DNA of 64,000 nt, taken from contig JABARE010000002.1 of the NCBI GenBank assembly GCA_019187365.1, forward strand, positions 1 through 64,000, read 5' to 3'. The notes under the pieces were generated by a model. It had not been told where the DNA came from and searched no databases. It worked only from the letters and a program-made list of their open reading frames with translations. The first letter of the stretch is position 1; every line of letters begins with the position of its first letter. The stretch is from Saprospiraceae bacterium (lineage in GTDB: Bacteria; Bacteroidota; Bacteroidia; Chitinophagales; Saprospiraceae). Positions 18,701 to 26,277 of this stretch are shown here, in pieces. The translations under genes were made by a program, and so were the position numbers.

Positions 18701-20664
18701 ATGGTAAACCCTGCTATTTTTGTAGCAGGCTCAGAAATGGTGAATACCGAATTTCCATCGGGGGAACTTACTATTGTCTCCAGTGGTCCGTTCTTAGATT
18801 CAATGGTGAGTGGTTTAGTAACCTTGACCCTCTCCTTATAGTGTCCCGGACAAACCACTATCCTATGCGCAATTTGCGTTGATGTTGCATCAATCGCAGC
18901 CTGAATGGAGTTGAAAATTTCATGAGTGGTTGTATTGTAAATGCATCCCAATCGTATGCTTCCCTGCCCGGATTCTAACTTAACTCCCGGTGGAAAATTT
19001 TCTGACATCCCGATACAGGTAGCAGAGACCTCAAAGGTTTTATTGGAGCAGGAATCCAGGTCAGGAGAGATGTTATATTCCAGTGAAAATGACCGCGAGG
19101 ACCCTGCAGGGATGATGAGAGGGGTAAATCTAAAGATAATCTCTCCATCGTCGGATGTATAGAGTGTGGAACCAAGCAAATTACCTTCGGAGTGAAGATT
19201 AACTAAGCCTAAATCTTTTTGCTCATCTCCGGTGCCCGATGCTTTGAGCTTTACACCATCAATGATCCATGAATCCGCTGTGCTGGCTAAAGCAGTGAAA
19301 GTTGTTATGTTGATTAATTTCCCCCTGACTTCTGAGGGACAGTATGCGCTATCCTTGCGTCCTGCATGGGTCAGAAACGGTGAAAAAGAACCAATCACTA
19401 CTTCGTCTCCGATGGTAGGGCATTTAAAAGGTGGAATAGGGTTCCATCCGGTGAATACCCAGCCATCTGAAGCGATTGGACTGATGTCTATTATATCCGG
19501 ACTCCCACACGAACAATCGACATGTCCCGGCAAAGTCTTGCATCCGTCTGTTTCCGCTTTGGCAGGCTCTACTTTTGAACTTATGGAACAAGTAACATGA
19601 CGATACTTTTTCATTTTATCGGAGAGCAAAACATAGTAAGTGATGCTTCCAAGCACTACCTGAATTTTGTCGGCATAGGCATCCGCAATGGGTGTAAGAA
19701 CCTGAAGCCAGGTAGCTCCGGCATCATTGGACTCATATACCGTGACCGTGACGGGCCCGGTTCCCTGCCACTGATGCGCGGTGATATAGGGTTTGGGAGA
19801 CTGTTTTAGAATGCTGATCGAACTAATTTCATTTCCGGGAGGCGCGCTTACTTTTGTCCAACTCGTGCCGCCATTGCTGGTTTTTAAAATGACTCCACCT
19901 GAATTGTTAAATCCGACCGCCCAACCTGCAAATTCATTGTAAAAAACGACTTCTTTCAAAGTGCCTTCCGAGATGGGCATGGTTTGCCTGGTCCAGGTTT
20001 GACCACCATCGGAAGTCGTCAAAACGATCGGTTGCTTTGGATTCACCGATGTTGCACCGGCGATCCAGCCATGGGTTGCATCCAAAAAGAAAATGTCGTT
20101 GAAAGTCGACTGCGGTACCGGGTTGGTTGCCTTGGTCCAGGTGGTCCCATTGGTGGTTTGTAAAATGACGCTTTGGTTGGTGTTTTTATCAAATCCGACG
20201 GACCAGGCTTCCGTTTCAGTAAGCAGATGTACGTCGTTGATCCTGCCATTGGTTATAGGGCTTGTCTGGCGGACCCATTGCTGACCGCCGTTGACGGTCT
20301 TGAAAATGACCGGTACATCCTGCCCGGACTTGGTTTCCTTGCCAACGGCATAACCGGTCTTGGTATTGACAAAGAAAACATCCTCCAGGTATGCTTTTAA
20401 AGGAGTCGTTTGCACCACCCAATTGGTACCCCCATTGGTGGTGTAGACAATATCTCCCACGCTCGCCATGCCAACGATCCAGCCGGTGTCTTTATCGAAG
20501 AAATACATATTGTTCATCACCCCACCGCTTGCTGAGAGCGGAGGATTGAAGGTTGTCCAATTCTGCGCATAGCTGTTTTGCAGACATCCAAAAAGGAGGC
20601 CTGCGATCAGAACCATGCTAAAAAGTGCAGTCGGTCTAAGTGACGGGGAGGGCAGGTTTTTCAT
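15757..20664 (-). CDS. Giant secreted beta-helix/YCF48-repeat protein with T9SS sorting domain
   Basis: 1635 residues. N-terminal signal ('FSMVLIAGLLFGCLQNSYAQ'). Residues ~35-350 are YCF48/BNR-like propeller repeats, each with 'GW..G', 'T.NGG..W' patterns. Residues ~590-1230 are a long parallel beta-helix (NosD/PbH1-like), with dozens of 'N.I.GN.IG' rungs and 'NGI.L...N.IG' steps, ending in 'WWGDPSGPGG', typical of right-handed helix proteins. Then come two Ig-like (Big2-type) domains with 'IELSPDTAFV' and 'IEISPDTAVV', and a T9SS sorting domain 'HPNPFHSFTNILYSLPQ' to 'MAKKMVISK'. It is probably surface-attached or released; ligand unknown. The helix part is clearly more AT-rich than both ends, so the gene looks mosaic. 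Flanking 86-bp direct repeats suggest the locus arrived as a unit. Confidence 0.92.
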   Translation of the reverse strand: MKNLPSPSLRPTALFSMVLIAGLLFGCLQNSYAQNWTTFNPPLSASGGVMNNMYFFDKDTGWIVGMASVGDIVYTTNGGTNWVVQTTPLKAYLEDVFFVNTKTGYAVGKETKSGQDVPVIFKTVNGGQQWVRQTSPITNGRINDVHLLTETEAWSVGFDKNTNQSVILQTTNGTTWTKATNPVPQSTFNDIFFLDATHGWIAGATSVNPKQPIVLTTSDGGQTWTRQTMPISEGTLKEVVFYNEFAGWAVGFNNSGGVILKTSNGGTSWTKVSAPPGNEISSISILKQSPKPYITAHQWQGTGPVTVTVYESNDAGATWLQVLTPIADAYADKIQVVLGSITYYVLLSDKMKKYRHVTCSISSKVEPAKAETDGCKTLPGHVDCSCGSPDIIDISPIASDGWVFTGWNPIPPFKCPTIGDEVVIGSFSPFLTHAGRKDSAYCPSEVRGKLINITTFTALASTADSWIIDGVKLKASGTGDEQKDLGLVNLHSEGNLLGSTLYTSDDGEIIFRFTPLIIPAGSSRSFSLEYNISPDLDSCSNKTFEVSATCIGMSENFPPGVKLESGQGSIRLGCIYNTTTHEIFNSIQAAIDATSTQIAHRIVVCPGHYKERVKVTKPLTIESKNGPLETIVSSPDGNSVFTISEPATKIAGFTISGAKLLEASGVHINGDGSTGAELNNNKIIGNYIGVLMSNTNGCTIGNYIKGNQNIILGNTLAGIKLSNSYDNQIKSNYIGIDANNTISLPNGNFGIYVTNGSYDNIIGQSYNNTAVGNVISGHSLAGIFIEAANTHSNHIYSNKIGTDFTGTKSIPNTFGIAIYQSNSNLIGDNNTISGNNGAGILLNDAGKNLIVGNFIGTNGSGNKSLPNHTGVVLSGRSIQNKIGYSSIVLPVTTRNVISGNSWDGVKFSGTAVVGNVLSGNYIGTDITGLLAIPNNRNGIILSDGAPNNILGGWKKAEENIISGNANAGIFIKGSNDNKIGGNLIGLDALGHNRIPNMTGIYLEKATNNYIGGDPDIELSPNVISGNNGDGIFLSSSDFNHLTTNIIGLNPNTILQIPNSKNGIQIVSSRNNIIGESSEIGNIIGGNGEDGVRIISGFNNSLYLNYIGTNQLLLNLPNRTGISLNSSGENKISNNFIRNNCRGIEEISNVSHNYIINNDITNNRCPNSGIHLNNSNSKITGNTITADEGNAISCNNASLPLITKNNIFNNKGYGLVNQDATVTVKAKGNWWGDPSGPGGKGPGLGDEVSDYVDYGNWHSDPASIVVGLGPDTVYAAIGQEDSVYCFFQNWANLNDILNVNIKADSSGWITDNSAFSVTCADSVGAVSVIHFAVPASVQAGATNKVRLTTVSQGDTTQNSMDSFIIVVYLSRLKHIELSPDTAFVPTGQSLPFFSHGLDSLGRPYQTQLRWTSSCGTIDSSGYFTAGGEAGTCRVTAEDTLTNILATAIVHIFTPVAQIEISPDTAVVRQNSTQSFVLNAYDSASATTLAFPRWTATGGTITSDGLYTAGDTLGYYFVVAEDSLSGLIDTAIVHVTMGTSTDPDTKTNVQTDVKLEQNHPNPFHSFTNILYSLPQRAYITLKVYDLLGNLMAILEDGEQERGTHKVEYRADELPDGIYFYHLRSATHSMAKKMVISK

Positions 20665-20962
20665 TGTTATTGTATTTAATTCAATCCCTTGTTATTGACT
20701 CCAGAATCCATCCCGGAATACCAAATTTTGGACATTTCGGTGAACGGACCACGTTAAAGGCTTGACCCTTGACAAAAATAAGGCAATTCTATCCGGTTTT
20801 AAGCCCCCCCCCCGTGGAATTTTTTTTGGTCAGGGGCTCATCCATCGTCTGTGGGGATCGCTTATGCGGCCGGTTCGGGGTGTGTCAAGATTCGATAAAT
20901 TCAACGCATTGACGCCTGGGCAATCTGGTTCGCGAGACCGGGGTATTTAGCGCCGCCTTCCC
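20665..20962. other. Upstream region of the giant gene
   Basis: No gene seen. It holds the 5' untranslated region and promoter of the minus-strand giant gene, with no clear TAnnTTTG, and a run of ten C at 20804-20813 followed by a T-run. The homopolymer may vary in length. Confidence 0.5.
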
Positions 20963-21048
20963 TCCCCTGGACCATCACCGCTCCGGCTGCCATGCTTTTC
21001 CTGGCTTTGTACTTCAGGAGAATGACACCGAACGAACGTACGTAAGTT
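20963..21048 (+). pseudogene. 3' fragment of the membrane protein gene (86-bp direct repeat, right copy)
   Basis: Identical to 15488-15573. It preserves the last 27 codons of the membrane protein gene with stop codon at 21043-21045 but has no start or upstream coding region, so it is a non-functional fragment. It marks the right edge of the bracketed segment. Confidence 0.9.
21029..21046. repeat. 18-bp imperfect palindrome copy (in right direct repeat)
   Basis: CGAACGAACGTACGTAAG, the duplicate of the copy at 15554-15571. Confidence 0.5.
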
Positions 21049-21279
21049 ATTTAATTTACAGCGCAGGACCGAAGCGGACCATCCGGATGATGATTTCCCA
21101 GGCAATGTAAGATGGCTGAAGCAGGAACAGCACGGATTAGTTTACGTGCAGAAGAATGAACCATGTATTTGCAATGAGGAACAGGGAAATGCAGTGCCGG
21201 CGGCATCCCAACCCACTGTGACGATCATTCTGCTGGACTGATTCTTTTGCGACGATGAGGGTGACGCCTTTGAGAACAA

Positions 21280-21297
21280 CTAACAAACGTATGTTAA
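21280..21297. repeat. 18-bp imperfect palindrome copy
   Basis: CTAACAAACGTATGTTAA, near-palindromic, in the intergenic space 34 bp past the 3' end of the RDD gene. A terminator-like role is possible. Confidence 0.5.
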
Positions 21298-21330
21298 TGT
21301 TTTCCGTAATGCTTGCAGGAACCAGAGACC

Positions 21331-21876
21331 CTAATTGGTGCTGAACCACTGAGGCGGACGGTGGGAGACCCCGGTTCCACACAGGCGGTCGTACAAGCTT
21401 CCCGTTCCCGCCGAAGCGAGTATGCTGACCAGATAGACCAGTCCAATCGCAGCAGGAAACCATAGCAGCCCTTGCACCCAGTCGGGCGGAGCCAGTGACA
21501 GCGCGACGAAGTGCTCGCGCCATTGCATGCCCGCATGGGCCATCTCGAGCGGGACCAGCTTGAACAGGTTGCGGCAGAGCACAGATTTTGTGGGAGCGGT
21601 CTGTTGTTCCGGCCCCAACACCTGCACACTGAAGATCTTTTTGCCAAAACTGCCACGCCAGGCACCGCGCTCCGTCAGATAGAAATACAGAAACACCGGA
21701 AGGGTGATCGCAAAAAACCACATGATCTGTCCTTTCATGGTGGATTCCGTAGAAGCCGGATCCACGCTGAGCTGCCGGATCAGAAATGCAGTAAGGTGCA
21801 ACAGTCCGGCATAACAGCCAATAAGGATGGCGTCGAGCACAACGGCGCCAAGACGGCGTACAAAGAGATGATTCAT
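21331..21876 (-). CDS. RDD family membrane protein
   Basis: 181 residues. The N-terminal 'RRLGAVVLDAILIG' supplies the Arg and Asp of the RDD signature. 'ERGAWRGSFGKKIFSVQV' is the family's central loop, and 'GSLYDRLCGTGV' the C-terminal Asp motif. About three to four membrane helices are expected. RDD proteins are membrane proteins of uncertain function, some linked to ion exchange. It follows the efflux operon on the same strand after about 120 bp, so it may or may not be co-transcribed. Confidence 0.85.
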   Translation of the reverse strand: MNHLFVRRLGAVVLDAILIGCYAGLLHLTAFLIRQLSVDPASTESTMKGQIMWFFAITLPVFLYFYLTERGAWRGSFGKKIFSVQVLGPEQQTAPTKSVLCRNLFKLVPLEMAHAGMQWREHFVALSLAPPDWVQGLLWFPAAIGLVYLVSILASAGTGSLYDRLCGTGVSHRPPQWFSTN

Positions 21877-21999
21877 GCGGTAGTCACTTCGAAAAAGCGG
21901 ATGAAAGAGTAAAGCGACAACGCGTCGCCGGTTGCAAATTTCGCAGTTTTGACGGCATTTCGTATGGGTTTGGCAGCAAGGTTCTCTACAATTTGCATC

Positions 22000-23184
22000 T
22001 CAGAGGCGGTACTCCGACAACCTTGCCAGAGCAGACATGTATTCCCACTCCAGCTCGAGGAGTTGGCGACGTCGCTCCTGGTAGAAGGCCAACTCCTGAA
22101 AATATTCCCGCGACGACCACTCTCCGAGCAGGTAGGCCTTTTCCAGTAGCAGATCAACTCCGTCCTGGTCGAAGGCCTCCCGGAAAGTGCTAAGCTGATC
22201 GCGTAGGAGTTTTTGTCTGTCGTACATCTGTTGAATGCTCGCGTGATGTTCCTGCCGGTGAGCATTCAGGCGAGCGTCGGCGGCGGCAAGTTCGGCGCGT
22301 CGTGCGGCGCGTTTGCCCTTGTTTTCCCACAAGGGCAGGGACAGTCCTGCGTGAAGCCCATGGTAGCGCTGTCCGAGTAAACTCTGATGCCGGTAACCGG
22401 CTTCCAGTTGCGGAAGTTGCTGCAGGCTTGCAAGCGACAGATGCTGTTCAGCCAGTTGGCGTTCCACTTCGAGTTGCTGAAGTTCGGGATCAGCTGCTTC
22501 AATGGCCTGTTCCAGTGAATCCAGGGAGGCGGGATCGGGAAATCCGGGATACACCGTATCTCTGAAAACGAGGGGCACTCCGCCGTTGATGCCCTTCAGT
22601 TGGAGCAGACACTCCTGAAGGGCAAGTTGGTTTTTGGCCGCAAGCTGGCGGACCTCCAGGTGTTGCATCTGTGCTTTCCGCAACGCCAGCATACCCGATG
22701 CCCCCCGGGAAAGCTGGCGTTCTTCATGGTTCACCCAATTTGCCCACACCGCTTCCTGCCGGCTGAAGAGCGTGGCCTGGCGGTTGAGAAATACTATGTT
22801 CATAAGCAGCTGGCTCGCTGCAGAGAGGATCTGCCTGCGTTCCATGGCAAGACTGCGCTCGGAAAGCACGCCGCCGAGGTCTGCCAGTTGCCGTTTTTTG
22901 TGGTAGACCATGGGCAGGTCGAAACGCTGAACGGCCAGGAGCTCCAACTGATCTCCGGCATCAGCGGGAGAGCCAAACAGATACTGAATGGCCAGTTCGG
23001 GATCTTCCGGACCAATCCCCGTTCTTGCAGCCAGCCGGGCGGCATCAGCAGATTTCCTCGCTGCCAGCAGACTCTGGTTGTTGCGTTCCACGGCGGCCAT
23101 ACATTCCGAAAAGTTCGATTGCGAACAACAATGCGACAGCCATCCAAGTAAAGTAGCAGTCAAAAGGGATTTAATCGTTTGCAT
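22000..23184 (-). CDS. TolC/CusC-type outer membrane efflux protein
   Basis: 394 residues from the ATG at 23184 (MQTIKSLL...), overlapping the pump gene by 14 bp; an in-frame ATG at 23229 lies further inside the pump gene. The signal region ends near 'WLSHCCSQS', possibly a lipoprotein signal. The body is long amphipathic coiled coil ('LSLASLQQLPQLEAGYRHQS', 'ARRAELAAADARLNAHRQEH') in the two-repeat layout of outer membrane efflux proteins. It would form the outer-membrane duct of the metal pump encoded just upstream. Slightly shorter than typical TolC (about 430-480). Confidence 0.88.
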   Translation of the reverse strand: MQTIKSLLTATLLGWLSHCCSQSNFSECMAAVERNNQSLLAARKSADAARLAARTGIGPEDPELAIQYLFGSPADAGDQLELLAVQRFDLPMVYHKKRQLADLGGVLSERSLAMERRQILSAASQLLMNIVFLNRQATLFSRQEAVWANWVNHEERQLSRGASGMLALRKAQMQHLEVRQLAAKNQLALQECLLQLKGINGGVPLVFRDTVYPGFPDPASLDSLEQAIEAADPELQQLEVERQLAEQHLSLASLQQLPQLEAGYRHQSLLGQRYHGLHAGLSLPLWENKGKRAARRAELAAADARLNAHRQEHHASIQQMYDRQKLLRDQLSTFREAFDQDGVDLLLEKAYLLGEWSSREYFQELAFYQERRRQLLELEWEYMSALARLSEYRL

Positions 23185-26100
23185 GGGCTTTGTTGCGATT
23201 GGTAAGGTAATAGGCGAGTGGTATGACAAACAGGTTCATCGCCGTTGACGTAAGCAGGCCACCGAGGATGACCCTCGCCATGGGGCTTTGGATTTCGTTG
23301 CCGGGCAGGTCTCCTGCCCAGGCCAGTGGAACAAGCGCCAACCCGGCGGTCAGGGCCGTCATCAGGATCGGCGACAACCGTTCGACCGAGCCCCGAAGAA
23401 TCGTTTCCATTGGATCCATTCCCCGGGCCTCCAGGGCGCCGTAACGGGAAACGAGCAGGATGCCGTTGCGGGTGGCAATCCCAAAAAGGGTAATGAAGCC
23501 AATGATGGCCGGGATGCTAAGGCTCTCTGACCCCACCCAAAGGCTGGCAACTCCCCCAATCAGCGCCAGGGGAAGATTCAGCAGTACAATGCTCGCATTG
23601 CGCAAATTGCCAAATTCCATGTACAGAAGCAGAAAGATCACGAGCAGGGCAAGCAGCGAGGTCAGCAACAGGGTGCGCGATGCGGCCTCCTCCGCTTCGA
23701 ACTGGCCTCCATATTCGACGCGGTAGTTTTCAGGGAGCGCCACGCGCTCTGAGATGCGGCTGCGGATGTCTTCTACGACACTGCGCTGGTCGCGACCCGT
23801 CACATTGGCCGACACGACGGTCTTTCGCTGGACATTCTCCCGTTGAACGGCATTTGGGCCCGAAGCACTTACTACCTCCGCCAGCGAATGCAGGGGCACT
23901 TTTACGTTCCCGGCTACATCAAAAAGGGCTTCCCGCATCTTCTCCGCAGAACCCCTTGCCGTTTCGTCGTAAATGAGTATCAGGTCGTGGTTGCGATCGC
24001 CTTCATACACCGAGGATACTTCCATTCCCGAAAATGCCAGTTCGACCTGTTTGTTGAAAGAGGGCATTGGGAGCCCATAATGCGCAAGCATTTCCCTGTG
24101 GGGACGGATCTGCAATTGGGGAATTTCGATTTGGGGTTCGACGTTGAGGTCGACGATGCCCGGAATGTCTTCAATGGCGGCGCGGATCTCGTTGGATAAG
24201 GCAAACAATCTGGTCAGTTCCGGCCCAAAGATTTTGATGGCGATGTTTGCCTTTGTCCCGGAAAGCATGTGGTCGATGCGATGTCCGATCGGTTGCCCGA
24301 TGCTGGCGTTGACTCCCGGGATGCGCGACAGGCGCTCCCTGACGTCGGCATAAAAGGTCTGTCGGCTGCGTTCACCAAGTACGAATGGCGCGTCGATCTC
24401 GGCCCCGTTTGAACCCTGAGCGTGTTCGTCGAGCTCTGCCCGGCCCGTTCGGCGCGTCGTCGAAAGGATCTCCGGAACCTCCAGCAGCATATGTTCGACC
24501 TGACGACCAATGGCGTTGCTCTCGTCGAGGGAAATGCCCGGCAAGGTCATCGCAGAAATGACCAGCGATCCTTCGTTGAATTCAGGAAGGAAACTGCGGC
24601 CCAGTCGCATCAGGGCTACCAGGGCAATGCACAGCAGAAAGGCAGATCCCGCCAGAGTTGCCCAAGGGCGAGCCATTACCTGGCGCAACATGCCGTTGTA
24701 GGCCTTTTGCAGGCGTTCGACAAGCCAGCTCTCGGAGCGATGGCGTTCGAGCATGCCTGGATGTGCTAGCAGAAAGCTGCCCAGAACCGGAGTCAGGGTA
24801 ATGCTCACTATAAGCGATGAGAACAGCGAAACGATGAAGGATATTCCCAACGGGGTGAGCAACCGCCCTTCCATACCGGACAGGAAGAACAACGGCAGAA
24901 AAGCAACGATGATGATGACCGTGGCGAGTAGGATGCCGGGGCGGATCTCAATGGTGGCGTCGAAAACTACCTGCAGGGAGGCTTTGCGCTGTGCTTCAGG
25001 CAGTAAAGCGTTCTGTCTGAGTCGCCGGAAGACGTTTTCCACATCGATGATGGCATCGTCGACCAGTGCGCCAATGGCAATGGCCATTCCGCCCAGCGAC
25101 ATGGTGTTGATGGTGTATCCCAGCCATTTCAGGCTGAGTATGGCGACGATGAGCGAGAGGGGGATGGCCAGAAGAGAAATCGCTGTAGCCCGCCAGTTCA
25201 TCAAAAATAGAAAGAGCACCACCACCACGAACAGAGAGCCTTCGTAAAGGGTCTTTTTGATATTCGATATACTCGCCTCGATGAAGTCGGACTGGCGGAA
25301 AATGTGCGAATGGATCTTTACATCCGCCGGCAGGGTTTTTTGCAGTTCTGCAAGTGCCGTGTCGATGGTTTTTGTCAGCACCAGGGTATTGGTAGAGGGT
25401 TGTTTGACGACGGTCAGGATGACTGCTGGCTTTGCATTGAGGGAGGCGTCACCAATCCTTGGTGCAGAACCCACAGCGATGCGGGCGACGTCGTTTAGCC
25501 TGAGGGCACCACGACCGGAATGGTTGACCGCCGCCCGGCCCAACTCTTCGAGGCTGCTGGTGCGGGTTATGCCGCGAACGATGTACTCGTTGCCATACTC
25601 ACTTACGATACCCCCCGTAGCATTCCCGTTGATTCCCCTCGAAGCAGCCTCCATCGACTCCCAGGATACTCCGTGTCGCTTCATGAGCAGCGGAGACGCG
25701 AGAACCTGGTATTGCCTGACGTTTCCACCCACGACGGCTACCTGCGCAATTCCGCCCGTCGCAAGCAGTCTCGGCCTGATCGTCCAGTCGGCAATCGACC
25801 TCAGGTCCATGGATGAGGTGGAATCGGAAGTAAGGCCAACGAGCATGATCTCGCCCATGATGCTGGCCTGTGGAGCGAGTACCGGCTGGTCTGCACCCAC
25901 GGGAAGGTGCTGGGCCAGGGCGGACAATTTTTCAGCGGCGATCTGGCGGGCTCGAAAGATGTCGGTCCCCCAATCGAATTCCACCCAGACAATGGAGAAG
26001 CCCATGGAAGAGCTCGACCGCACGCGGCGCACGCCGGTTGCCCCGTTGAGGGCGGTTTCGATGGGAAAACTTACCAGGCGTTCGACTTCTTCCGGCGCCA

Positions 26101-26266
26101 TGCCATGAGCTTCCGTAAGCACGGCTACGGTCGGAGCGGTCAGGTCGGGCAGGACGTCGACTTCCATTTGGTTGGCCACCTGCATCCCGAAGGCAACGAG
26201 CAGGGTTGAGCAGACCAGAACAAACAGCCGGTTTTTTAGCGAAAAGCGAATGATGTGATTCAACAT
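23171..26266 (-). CDS. Heavy-metal RND efflux pump (CusA/CzcA family)
   Basis: 1031 residues, the normal HME-RND length. The N-terminus 'MLNHIIRFSLKNRLFVLVCS' starts helix 1. 'QMEVDVLPDLTAPTVAVLTEAHG' and 'LVSFPIETALNG' are typical of CzcA/CusA. The proton-relay region 'MAIAIGALVDDAIIDVENVFRR' carries the acidic residues of TM4. Repeat 2 mirrors it near 'GFITLFGIATRNGILLVSRY'. It should move a divalent or monovalent metal from periplasm to outside by proton antiport; metal identity cannot be read with confidence. The start at 26266 is chosen because upstream in-frame residues belong to the adaptor's 3' end. It is 11 bp after the adaptor gene. Confidence 0.93.
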   Translation of the reverse strand: MLNHIIRFSLKNRLFVLVCSTLLVAFGMQVANQMEVDVLPDLTAPTVAVLTEAHGMAPEEVERLVSFPIETALNGATGVRRVRSSSSMGFSIVWVEFDWGTDIFRARQIAAEKLSALAQHLPVGADQPVLAPQASIMGEIMLVGLTSDSTSSMDLRSIADWTIRPRLLATGGIAQVAVVGGNVRQYQVLASPLLMKRHGVSWESMEAASRGINGNATGGIVSEYGNEYIVRGITRTSSLEELGRAAVNHSGRGALRLNDVARIAVGSAPRIGDASLNAKPAVILTVVKQPSTNTLVLTKTIDTALAELQKTLPADVKIHSHIFRQSDFIEASISNIKKTLYEGSLFVVVVLFLFLMNWRATAISLLAIPLSLIVAILSLKWLGYTINTMSLGGMAIAIGALVDDAIIDVENVFRRLRQNALLPEAQRKASLQVVFDATIEIRPGILLATVIIIVAFLPLFFLSGMEGRLLTPLGISFIVSLFSSLIVSITLTPVLGSFLLAHPGMLERHRSESWLVERLQKAYNGMLRQVMARPWATLAGSAFLLCIALVALMRLGRSFLPEFNEGSLVISAMTLPGISLDESNAIGRQVEHMLLEVPEILSTTRRTGRAELDEHAQGSNGAEIDAPFVLGERSRQTFYADVRERLSRIPGVNASIGQPIGHRIDHMLSGTKANIAIKIFGPELTRLFALSNEIRAAIEDIPGIVDLNVEPQIEIPQLQIRPHREMLAHYGLPMPSFNKQVELAFSGMEVSSVYEGDRNHDLILIYDETARGSAEKMREALFDVAGNVKVPLHSLAEVVSASGPNAVQRENVQRKTVVSANVTGRDQRSVVEDIRSRISERVALPENYRVEYGGQFEAEEAASRTLLLTSLLALLVIFLLLYMEFGNLRNASIVLLNLPLALIGGVASLWVGSESLSIPAIIGFITLFGIATRNGILLVSRYGALEARGMDPMETILRGSVERLSPILMTALTAGLALVPLAWAGDLPGNEIQSPMARVILGGLLTSTAMNLFVIPLAYYLTNRNKAHAND

Positions 26267-26277
26267 AGCCCGGGGTT

